A DNA stretch of 64,000 nucleotides from JBBWZH01 sp035544115 (GTDB taxonomy: Bacteria > Actinomycetota > Actinomycetes > Mycobacteriales > CADCTP01), in contig OY970235.1 of the NCBI GenBank assembly GCA_963714145.1, forward strand, positions 5,332,001 through 5,396,000, read 5' to 3'. Position 1 is the first letter of the stretch, and each line of letters begins with the position of its first letter. The position numbers and the translations under genes were made by a program. The notes under the pieces are model-generated. The model was not told where the DNA came from and did not search any database. It saw only the letters and a program-made list of their open reading frames with translations. Shown one piece after another: positions 1-6,948 of the stretch.

Positions 1-1
1 C

Positions 2-262
2 ACCGCCGCCGCGACCGCCCGCCGCTGGGCCGGCTTCGGCGCGACCGCGATCGTGCTGCCCGCCGACCAGCCGTCCGAGCTGTGCCGGCTCGAATGCGGC
101 TACGCCGGTATCGCCATCACCGCCGCCGCGGACGGCGAGGTGCGGCTGGTCGCGCCGGGCCGGCCCGGCCGGTCGGGCCAGGCCCGGCGGCGGACGCTGG
201 ACCGCTGGCTGGAGGAGCGACTGTACGGCCGACTGCTCAGCGCAGGCGTGCTCGCGGCCTGA
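2..262 (+). CDS. C-terminal end of an unidentified protein (5' end outside window)
   Basis: The frame is open from the window edge to the stop at 260-262, giving about 86 residues with no start visible; an internal ATG at 53 is probably not the real start because coding-like composition continues upstream. The fragment has a hydrophobic beta-type stretch (ATAIVLPADQPSELC), two close cysteines (LCRLEC) and a basic Arg-rich segment before a short helical tail. I do not recognise the family. Its last 26 bases overlap, tail to tail, the end of the minus-strand gene at 237-1388, so the two genes converge and are not an operon. Confidence 0.5.
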   Translation, partial: TAAATARRWAGFGATAIVLPADQPSELCRLECGYAGIAITAAADGEVRLVAPGRPGRSGQARRRTLDRWLEERLYGRLLSAGVLAA

Positions 263-1388
263 GCCCGACCTCCGCGGTCAGCGCCAGCCAGGAGCCCACG
301 AACCCGGGCCGGGCCAGCGCCCGGGTATCGGCGTCCACCTGGTCGTAGCGGCACTCGGCGGTGGCCAGGTGGGCCAGCCAACTGGCCTGCCGGTCGGCCG
401 GCGAGGCCGGCCGGCACAACTCGTCCCGCAGGTCGAGCAGCACCTCAACCGAGTGCGTGAACGCGGCCCGCTCCCGCACCGTCCGCGATTCCAGGGTGGC
501 CAGCCAGTCCAGCGTGCGGTGCTTGCAGGTGCCGCAGCCGCAGGTCCACATCGGGTCGTCCGGGTCGGTCTGGGTGGCGGTGGCGATCCGGTCCACCGCG
601 ACGAAGGCCAGGCACTGCTTGACCACGGCGGCGACGTCGGCCGGGCGGGGCCGGCCGGGCGTGCGCGGCATCGGGAACAGGTGCCGCAACGAGGCCGTGG
701 TGCCGACCGCCGCGGACATGGCGCCGAAGCAGAGCGCGCCCAGCGCCGATGTGTCACACCGCAGCAGCAACACCGGCACCGGCAGGGCCAGCAGTTCCAG
801 CAGGCCGGCCAGCACACCCTGCACGCCGAGCGGATCCTTGCTGTGTTCCAGCACGATCGCGACCGGGACGCCGGCCTGCTCGATCCGGTCCAGCAGGTAC
901 ATCCGCCGGCCCCGCTGGCTGAGCCAGGACGGGTGCAGCGGCAGCACCGCGATCACGTCGCCGAGCAGCCGGGCCCGGTCCAGGATGCTGGTCAGCCCGA
1001 GCAGGTCGTCACCGGCGACGTAGCCGGAGTCGGTCAGCACCGGCAGCCGCAGCCGGCGCTGGGTGGCGATCCAGTCCAGCGAGAACGGGCCGCTGGCCAG
1101 CGTCCGCACCGGGCCGGCGTACCGGCCGAAGTCCAGCAGCATCGGCCACCGGTAGCCGGAGTCACGCAGCCGGCGGATCGCCTCGGCCGCCGCCGACCCG
1201 TTGCGGTCGGTCAGCCGCCGGGTGAGCACCAGCCCGGCACCGGGCCGGTCGGCTACCGCGGCGGCCGGCATCGCCTCCGCCGGGGAGCACTGCACCAGCA
1301 GGGTGCCGGTCAGTTCCGGTCGCCAGCCCGGCCGGGCGGTCGCCAACCCTGTCCTGGTGCCTGTCCTGGTGCCCGGATATGCCGCCAT
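237..1388 (-). CDS. tRNA-guanine-transglycosylase-like TIM-barrel protein with a TGT-type zinc site
   Basis: 383 residues from an ATG at 1388, preceded by a strong GAAGGGGG ribosome site; the frame is open further upstream, but that part is antisense to the next gene. Near residue 120 is LTDSG, matching the TDSGG loop of tRNA-guanine transglycosylases (TGT). At 283-288 is CGCGTC, followed by His312, which reproduces the TGT zinc arrangement C-x-C-x2-C-x(23-25)-H. Alternating hydrophobic strands (LLDFGRYAG, VAIVLEHSKD, VPVLLLRCD) fit a TIM barrel. TGT enzymes exchange guanine for a 7-deazapurine in tRNA; the related DpdA proteins act on DNA. I cannot place the second catalytic aspartate, so activity and substrate are open. 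No other queuosine or dpd gene is visible here. Confidence 0.5.
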   Translation of the reverse strand: MAAYPGTRTGTRTGLATARPGWRPELTGTLLVQCSPAEAMPAAAVADRPGAGLVLTRRLTDRNGSAAAEAIRRLRDSGYRWPMLLDFGRYAGPVRTLASGPFSLDWIATQRRLRLPVLTDSGYVAGDDLLGLTSILDRARLLGDVIAVLPLHPSWLSQRGRRMYLLDRIEQAGVPVAIVLEHSKDPLGVQGVLAGLLELLALPVPVLLLRCDTSALGALCFGAMSAAVGTTASLRHLFPMPRTPGRPRPADVAAVVKQCLAFVAVDRIATATQTDPDDPMWTCGCGTCKHRTLDWLATLESRTVRERAAFTHSVEVLLDLRDELCRPASPADRQASWLAHLATAECRYDQVDADTRALARPGFVGSWLALTAEVGLRPRARLR

Positions 1389-1505
1389 GGTGCCCCCTTC
1401 CCGCCGCCCTTCCGCAACAGTACGTGCTCGCCCTATTACGGAACGCTGCCTCAGCCTAGGCGCCAATGTCCGAGTAGTCGACAGGGACGAATGCGGACGA
1501 AAAAC

Positions 1506-1538
1506 GGCCGCGCCGGCCCCTTTCGGGCCGGCGCGGCC
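1506..1538 (-). terminator. Rho-independent terminator of the adhesin-like gene
   Basis: A perfect 14-bp stem (GGCCGCGCCGGCCC and its complement) with a 5-nt loop lies 18 nt past the stop of the minus-strand gene at 1556-2650. Read on the minus strand it is followed directly by five T residues, the classic intrinsic form. It separates that gene from the TGT-like gene downstream. Confidence 0.85.
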
Positions 1539-1555
1539 GGGGGGCGGGAGCAGGG

Positions 1556-2650
1556 TCAGCGGTTGTCGACGGTGAGCACCCCGACTCCGGAGACCAGCTG
1601 TACGTCGTACCGATCGGTGGCGGACTCCCAGCCTGGCGTGTTGAGCACGGTGCCGGCGGAGATGCCGCTGCGGGCCACCCCGTTCAGCGTGATCGAGCCG
1701 GCGCCGTTGTTCGCGCTGACCCGGGACGGCACCCCGGCCGGGGTGTGCACGGCCAGGTCGCTGGCGCCGCCGGTGACCCGGATCGGGATAGTGCCGGTCG
1801 GCTTGGGGAGCGTCACGTCGATGTGGGTCGCGCCGACCACGAGATCGACCGCCGCCACCTTGCCGGTGTCCAGCTCCAGCGCCTCCTGGGTGGCCCCGCC
1901 GGCCATCCGGATCGACCACTTCACCTGTGCGCTGAGCTGGACGTCCACCGCGGTCGCGCCGGGCGGGCCGTCGTTGACCAGTTGCAGCTCGACCCGGCCG
2001 TCCCGGTCGAGCGCCTTCGGGAGCAGGCCGGAGTCGACCGGGGTGCTGACCCGGTAGAGGTCGCCGCCGATGTCGGCGGTCCGCACCGTCACCGAGGCCG
2101 CCCCGGAAAGCAGCGAGAACGTCGACGCGGCCAGGCTGCCGCGCGGCGCGGAGATCGCGTGCTCGGCCGGGTTGCCGTTCACCGGGACGGCGCCCGGGGC
2201 CGGTGAACTGCCGTCGTCCAGCGTCACCACGACCAGGATCAGGATCAGGATGCCCAGCACCACGGCGGCGATCACGCCCGGCCGGCCCTGCCACCAGGCG
2301 GAGCCGAGCTGTTGCCGCCGCGGCGGCCGGACCGGCGGTCGCAGCGGTTCGGCCGGCCGTGTCTCGGCCAGCTTCGTCCCCCCGGCCAGCTTCGTCCCCC
2401 CAGCCGGCCGGCCCGACCCGGCCGACGCAGCCGACCCGGCCGATCCAGCCGGCTCAGCCGACGCGGGGGGCTCAGCCGACGCAGCCGGCTCAGCCGATCC
2501 AGCGGAGGTGGCGGACGAAGCAGAGGTGGTCGAGGCGGCCGGCCCGTCAGCGGGCTCCGCCGCTGAGCCGATGGGCCGCTCGGCCGGTTCGGCGGCTGAC
2601 CCGACCGGGTCGTCGGCGGGCTCACCTGGCGGCTGGTGTTCCGTCGTCAT
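1556..2650 (-). CDS. Single-pass membrane protein with Ala/Pro/Glu-rich cytoplasmic head and DUF4097-like outer domain
   Basis: 364 residues from the ATG at 2650, chosen because GAGGGGA sits 8 nt upstream; 31 further codons are open but lack such a site. Residues 1-105 are a disordered run of Ser-Ala-Glu-Pro repeats. A basic patch (RPPVRPPRRQQ) precedes one transmembrane helix at about 122-142 (IAAVVLGILILILVVVTL), predicting an N-in, C-out protein. The outer part, about 150-364, is made of short beta repeats such as IPIRVTGGASDLAVH and GSITLNGVA, resembling the DUF4097/DUF2807 adhesin-like beta-solenoid. The family assignment is by pattern only. The gene diverges from the secreted peptidoglycan-binding gene across a 267-bp gap and ends at a strong terminator. 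Confidence 0.7.
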   Translation of the reverse strand: MTTEHQPPGEPADDPVGSAAEPAERPIGSAAEPADGPAASTTSASSATSAGSAEPAASAEPPASAEPAGSAGSAASAGSGRPAGGTKLAGGTKLAETRPAEPLRPPVRPPRRQQLGSAWWQGRPGVIAAVVLGILILILVVVTLDDGSSPAPGAVPVNGNPAEHAISAPRGSLAASTFSLLSGAASVTVRTADIGGDLYRVSTPVDSGLLPKALDRDGRVELQLVNDGPPGATAVDVQLSAQVKWSIRMAGGATQEALELDTGKVAAVDLVVGATHIDVTLPKPTGTIPIRVTGGASDLAVHTPAGVPSRVSANNGAGSITLNGVARSGISAGTVLNTPGWESATDRYDVQLVSGVGVLTVDNR

Positions 2651-2917
2651 CGGACTTTCCCCTCGCGGAAGGAATCGCACTGTCGACTGGCGGGCCCGCC
2701 GCCTCCCGCTACCCGCGACCATACCCATACCCGTAAGGGTCAACGGACGGCCGCCAGGTTATGCCGTGAGAAGCGACAGAGCGTTCGTATACCCCCAAGC
2801 GTCGTAAGGGCTAGTAATCCGGACAGCCGATCGCTACCGTCCCGCACGATTCCAGATGGTCCAGCCCTCGACGGACGGCCCCTCCGACCGCCGCGGGCGG
2901 GACGGAGGTGCGTGGAC

Positions 2918-4348
2918 GTGACGATCCGATGGCGTCGCTGGCTGACCGCCGGCGCGACCCTGACCCTGGCCGGCACCACCGTGGCGGCCCTGCTCAGCAG
3001 CCCGGCCGGTGCCGACCCGGCCGGCACTGCCGGCGGGACCGGCACCCGGTGGACCGCCGACCTGACCCGGGCCGGCGTGGACGAGGTGAACCTCAGGCAC
3101 GGCACCGGGCTGACCGTGGCCGACCCGGGCTTCGGCCCGGCGCTGGCCGGCGCGGCCGGCCGCGGCTACGCGGTCGACCTGCTGGCCCCGCACTCCCTCG
3201 CCGCGCCGACCAGCAGCGTCCGGGCCGAACTGGCCGCGAACGTGCCGGCCGGCGGCAGCGTCCAGGTCGAGGTGCGTGGCCAGCAGGCGACCGGCGGCTG
3301 GACCGAGTGGCGCGAGGCGGTCGGCACGGCGCCGGCTCAACTGCCGGCGCCGGCCACCGCGGTGCAGGTGCGGCTCACCCTGCAGGCCGCGCCGAACGGG
3401 GCGAGCCCCACCGTGACCGCGCTGGCGCTGACCGCGCAGCCGGCCGCGGCCACGACGCTGGCGGTGCCGCCGGTGATCACCGCCGCGGTCACGGCGCACG
3501 TCTTCGCGACCCGCGAGGGCCTGGTCGGCGGCACCACCGCGAACGGGCATGTGATCCGCTCCCGGGACCACTTCGTCGCGCTGCCGTCGCGCCGCGGCCT
3601 GGCCCCCAACGGCTCGACCTCGTTCTCGGTGCGGGTGTGCAACCCGGGTAACGGCCGGTGCGAGACCGCGCCGGTCTGGGACGTCGGCCCGTGGAACACC
3701 ACCGACGACTACTGGAACCCGTCGTCGCAACGCCAGCGCTGGCAGGACCTGCCACAGGGCCGGCCGGAGGCGCAGGCCGCCTTCCAGAGCGGCTACAACG
3801 GCGGCAAGGACGAGTTCGGCCGCACGGTCGCCAACCCGGCCGGCATCGACCTCGCCGACGGCACGTTCTGGGACGGGCTGGGCATGACCAACAACGGCTT
3901 CGTCGACGTCACGTACCTGTGGACCACCGGTGGCGGCGGTGGCGGCGGCGGGTCCTGGCCGACCGTACGGCAGGGTGCCACCGGCGAGCGGGTCAAGTCG
4001 ATCCAGTACCTGCTCAACCAGCGCGGCTCCAGCCTGGCCGTGGACGGCGACTTCGGCCCGGCCACCAACAGCGCGGTCCGCTCGTTCCAGACCTCGCACA
4101 GCCTCGCGGTGGACGGCGTCGTCGGCCCGAACACCTGGGCGGCCCTGATCGTCACGGTGCAGCAGGGCAGCACCGGCAGCGCGGTCCGGGCGGTGCAGAG
4201 CCAACTCTCCGCGCACGGCATCGCGACCTCGGTGGACGGGAACTTCGGATCGGGGACGAACACGTCGGTGCGGTCGTTCCAGTCCTCGCGCGGCCTGACC
4301 GTGGACGGGATCGTCGGCCCGAACACCTGGCAGGCGCTGGTCTCCTGA
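2918..4348 (+). CDS. Secreted protein with double-psi-barrel-like domain and two C-terminal peptidoglycan-binding domains
   Basis: 476 residues. The GTG at 2918 is chosen because GGAGG lies 9 nt upstream; GTG 2912 is only 3 nt from it. A signal peptide (RWRRW, hydrophobic core, AGA site near residue 36) exports it. About 40-180 is an accessory domain seen in actinobacterial cell-wall amidases, with GYAVDLLAPHSLAA. About 190-335 carries GLVGGTTANGHVI and DHFVALPS, which look like an RlpA/3D-type double-psi barrel. Eight glycines at 339-346 form a hinge to two PG_binding_1 repeats (about 350-408 and 412-476), each with a VDGxFG core and VDGxVGPNTWxAL ending. It probably acts on or binds the cell wall outside the cell. 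Which catalytic activity the middle domain has, if any, is not clear. Confidence 0.8.
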   Translation: MTIRWRRWLTAGATLTLAGTTVAALLSSPAGADPAGTAGGTGTRWTADLTRAGVDEVNLRHGTGLTVADPGFGPALAGAAGRGYAVDLLAPHSLAAPTSSVRAELAANVPAGGSVQVEVRGQQATGGWTEWREAVGTAPAQLPAPATAVQVRLTLQAAPNGASPTVTALALTAQPAAATTLAVPPVITAAVTAHVFATREGLVGGTTANGHVIRSRDHFVALPSRRGLAPNGSTSFSVRVCNPGNGRCETAPVWDVGPWNTTDDYWNPSSQRQRWQDLPQGRPEAQAAFQSGYNGGKDEFGRTVANPAGIDLADGTFWDGLGMTNNGFVDVTYLWTTGGGGGGGGSWPTVRQGATGERVKSIQYLLNQRGSSLAVDGDFGPATNSAVRSFQTSHSLAVDGVVGPNTWAALIVTVQQGSTGSAVRAVQSQLSAHGIATSVDGNFGSGTNTSVRSFQSSRGLTVDGIVGPNTWQALVS

Positions 4349-4370
4349 CCCACCCGGCAGCTACCTACAG

Positions 4371-4400
4371 CACCGGCCCCGTCGACCGACGGGGCCGGTG
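4371..4400 (+). terminator. Intrinsic terminator after the peptidoglycan-binding gene
   Basis: CACCGGCCCCGTCG and its exact complement are separated by only two bases, so the real hairpin is about 12 bp with a 6-nt loop. It begins 23 nt after the stop at 4348. No T-tract follows, which is usual in GC-rich actinomycetes. Confidence 0.7.
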
Positions 4401-4443
4401 GTCTGTCCGGTGCTGCCGCCGTGCGGGGTCATCCAGCTGATTC

Positions 4444-4459
4444 CCCCGTCATGACGGGG
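4444..4459. repeat. 16-bp perfect palindrome across a stop codon
   Basis: CCCCGTCATGACGGGG is a perfect palindrome with no loop and contains the stop codon of the minus-strand gene at 4449-4667. It could be a dimeric protein site or part of 3' end formation. Position alone does not decide. Confidence 0.5.
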
Positions 4460-4667
4460 TAGCGGCCTGTTCCAGCTGCGGTGGCCCGGCGCCCGGCCAG
4501 CGCGACTGCCGCTCGTCCAGCAGCAGGTCGATGTGGCACCAGAGCAGCATCTCGTCCTCGGGCTGGCCGGGCACCTGGCGCAGTTCCCGCAACCGCTCGG
4601 CGAGGCTGGTCAGTTGTTCGTCCACCTCGCTGAGCACACCGGGCCGAGCCATCCGCCATCGCGACAC
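4449..4667 (-). CDS. Small acidic helical protein of unknown function
   Basis: 72 residues from a GTG at 4667; GGAGG lies 8 nt upstream, so this start is preferred over the ATG at 4652 and over longer forms. The protein begins VSRWRMARPGVLSEVDEQ and continues as an amphipathic helix (LTSLAERLRELRQVPG) and a second helix with a CHIDLLLDERQ segment. It has no signal peptide or membrane helix. I do not recognise the family. It converges with the peptidoglycan-binding gene and diverges from the protease gene at 4922. Size and a good ribosome site support it, but a gene this short in GC-rich DNA stays uncertain. Confidence 0.5.
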   Translation of the reverse strand: MSRWRMARPGVLSEVDEQLTSLAERLRELRQVPGQPEDEMLLWCHIDLLLDERQSRWPGAGPPQLEQAATPS

Positions 4668-4921
4668 CGCCACCACCTCCACGATCCCCGCCCCCCGGCA
4701 TCGCAGCAGTGGTACCCCGGGACGGGCCCGTCTATCCCTGCCGCCGACCCGCACTGGCCGACTGTCCGAAATGGACCTGCACCGTTCGGCGTAGTCACCA
4801 GACCGCCATTCAGCGCTGTCAGGCCCGGGCGGATGTGCCGATAAGTGCTTGCCGGTGAATCCACCGGCTCATCGCCGCGCCGGAGCAACCCGAGAACCGG
4901 CCAGTTCCAGAAGGAGGACCC

Positions 4922-6700
4922 GTGCGCGGACCCATGCTGCGTGTCGCCCGCAGAGCCGTGGCAGGCACCGCTGCTGCGCTCACCGCGACCGCCCTGTGTG
5001 CCACCCTCGGTGCCAGGCCCGCGCTCGCGGACGAAGTCGGCCCGCGGGCCGACGTGATCGTCACGATGACCGCCGGCGCCGGCACCCCGGCCATCGCCGC
5101 CCTGGCGGCGCAGGTGGCAGCGGCCGGCGGCACGGTCGGCACCGAACTGCCGATCGTGCACGGGTTCACCGCCGCCGTGCCGGTGGCCGCGCTGCCGGCA
5201 CTGGCCGCCCGGCCGGGCGTCCGGTCGATCACCCCGAACGCCGGCGGCCACCTGCTCTCGATGGACCCGGACCTGGGCTACGACCCGGCCGCCGACTCCG
5301 GCGCGCTGCCCTGGATCAACCAGCTGCTCGGCGTCGACGACGTGCACGCGAGCGGCATCACCGGCGCCGGCGTCGACGTCGCCCTGGTCGACTCCGGCAC
5401 CTCGCCGGTGGCCGGCCTCAACAGCGGCAACGTGATCAACGGGCCGGACCTCTCCTTCGAGTCGCAGCACGCCGACGTCCGGCACCTGGACACCTTCGGC
5501 CACGGCACCCACATGGCCTCGATCATCGCCGGCCGGGACGCCGCCGGCACGCCCGCCTCGTACGCGGACGCCAGCAAGTTCACCGGGGTCGCCCCGGACG
5601 CCCGGATCATCAGCCTCAAGGTGGCCGCCTCTGACGGCTCCGCTGACGTCTCCCAGGTGATCGCCGCGATCGACTGGGTCACCCAGCACGCACACACCGA
5701 CGGGCTGAACATCCGGGTGCTGAACCTCTCGTACGGCACCGACAGCGTGCAGAGCTACCTGCTCGACCCGCTGTCCTACGCGGTCGAGCAGGCCTGGAAG
5801 CACGGCATCGTGGTCATGGTCGCGGCCGGCAACGACGGCACCAACCGGGCCGAACTGGCCAACCCGGCCACTGACCCGTACGTGGTCGCGGTCGGCGCCG
5901 ACGACCCGAACGGCACGCTGGCCACCGGCGATGACACCGTGCCGGCGTTCGCCCAGCGCGGCACCACCGCCCGGCGGGTGGACGTGATCGCGCCCGGCGT
6001 GCACGTCCTCGGCCTGCGCGACCCGAACAGCTACGTGGACCAGAACAACCCGGCCGGCCGGGTCGGCACCCGGTTCATCCGCGGCAGCGGCACCTCACAG
6101 GCCACCGCGGTCGCCTCCGGCGTCGCCGCACTGATCGCGCAGAAGTACCCGACCGCCACCCCGGACCAGGTCAAGTACCTGCTGCGGTCCTCGGCCGACG
6201 CGCTGCCGGCCGCACCGGACCTCTGGGAGGGCCTCGGGGTGCTGGACGCCGCGGCCGCGGTGGCCGGTAACCCGAGCGCCGCGCCGGTGCAGTCGTTCGC
6301 GGCAGCCGGCGGCGAGGGCACGCTGGAGGGCGCTCGCGGCAGCAGCCACGTCTGGCTGGACGACGTCTCGCTGACCGGCGAGGTGGACATCTTCGGCCAG
6401 CACTGGGGTGGCGCGGCGACGACCGGCGGGATGTCCGGCGGGCTCGCGTGGTCCGGCGGCCGGTTCAACGGGCGGGACTGGACCGGCACCGACTGGGCCA
6501 CCGGCGGCGGTTGGGCGGCGGCGACCTGGACCGCCGCGGACTGGACCGGCTCGCCGTGGTCCAGCCGCACCTGGGTCAGCCGGACCTGGGTGGACAACAG
6601 CTGGGACAGCCGTACCTGGGTGGACAACAGCTGGTCCAGCCGGACCTGGGTCAGCCGGACCTGGGTGAACAGCAGTTGGGCGGACGCCACGTGGAGCTGA
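4922..6700 (+). CDS. Secreted S8 subtilisin-family serine protease with tryptophan-pentad tail
   Basis: 592 residues. The GTG at 4922 follows AAGGAGG by 4 nt; an ATG at 4934 would give the same mature protein. The signal peptide ends near ARPALA (residue 36). An I9-like propeptide (about 40-110) precedes the catalytic domain with Asp157 (VALVDSGTS), His194 (GHGTHMAS) and Ser392 (GSGTSQATA); the oxyanion Asn is in AAGNDGTN. After residue about 460 the chain turns into a glycine-rich linker and a tail in which Trp recurs every five residues (WSSRT, WVSRT, WVDNS, WDSRT and so on) to the C-terminus. Related tails occur on other actinobacterial subtilases and may hold the enzyme at the surface, though their role is not established. 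The gene is monocistronic, with a terminator at 6786. Confidence 0.9.
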   Translation: MRGPMLRVARRAVAGTAAALTATALCATLGARPALADEVGPRADVIVTMTAGAGTPAIAALAAQVAAAGGTVGTELPIVHGFTAAVPVAALPALAARPGVRSITPNAGGHLLSMDPDLGYDPAADSGALPWINQLLGVDDVHASGITGAGVDVALVDSGTSPVAGLNSGNVINGPDLSFESQHADVRHLDTFGHGTHMASIIAGRDAAGTPASYADASKFTGVAPDARIISLKVAASDGSADVSQVIAAIDWVTQHAHTDGLNIRVLNLSYGTDSVQSYLLDPLSYAVEQAWKHGIVVMVAAGNDGTNRAELANPATDPYVVAVGADDPNGTLATGDDTVPAFAQRGTTARRVDVIAPGVHVLGLRDPNSYVDQNNPAGRVGTRFIRGSGTSQATAVASGVAALIAQKYPTATPDQVKYLLRSSADALPAAPDLWEGLGVLDAAAAVAGNPSAAPVQSFAAAGGEGTLEGARGSSHVWLDDVSLTGEVDIFGQHWGGAATTGGMSGGLAWSGGRFNGRDWTGTDWATGGGWAAATWTAADWTGSPWSSRTWVSRTWVDNSWDSRTWVDNSWSSRTWVSRTWVNSSWADATWS

Positions 6701-6785
6701 CCCCGGACCGGGCGCGCACCGGCGCCCGGATCGGCCGGCCCGACCGGGGGGACCGGGCCGGATCAGCACCGCGATGAGCGCTCCG

Positions 6786-6826
6786 GCCGGGGTGGCCAGC
6801 CGGACGGGGGGTCTGGCCACCCCGGC
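6786..6826 (+). terminator. Terminator after the subtilase gene
   Basis: GCCGGGGTGGCCAG pairs perfectly with CTGGCCACCCCGGC over 14 bp around a 13-nt loop, 85 nt after the protease stop and upstream of the next plus-strand gene. Confidence 0.65.
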
Positions 6827-6948
6827 AGCGAGCAGTGCCCCTGGGCGGGCGGCGGCCCCGCCGGCCCAGGGCTGAGCGGCCGCGGCTGAGCGGCCGCGGG
6901 TGCGGGTGCGGGGCCGCGGTGTTGGGCCCGGCGAGGAGGGGAGGCCCG

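Noticed and set aside
1389..1505. Promoter with TAATAG for the TGT-like gene
   Set aside because: A TAATAG hexamer is present on the minus strand near 1435, but I find no -35 at a suitable distance.
4531..4844. Plus-strand small frames opposite the 72-residue gene
   Set aside because: No ribosome site and no helical pattern; the minus-strand frame has both.
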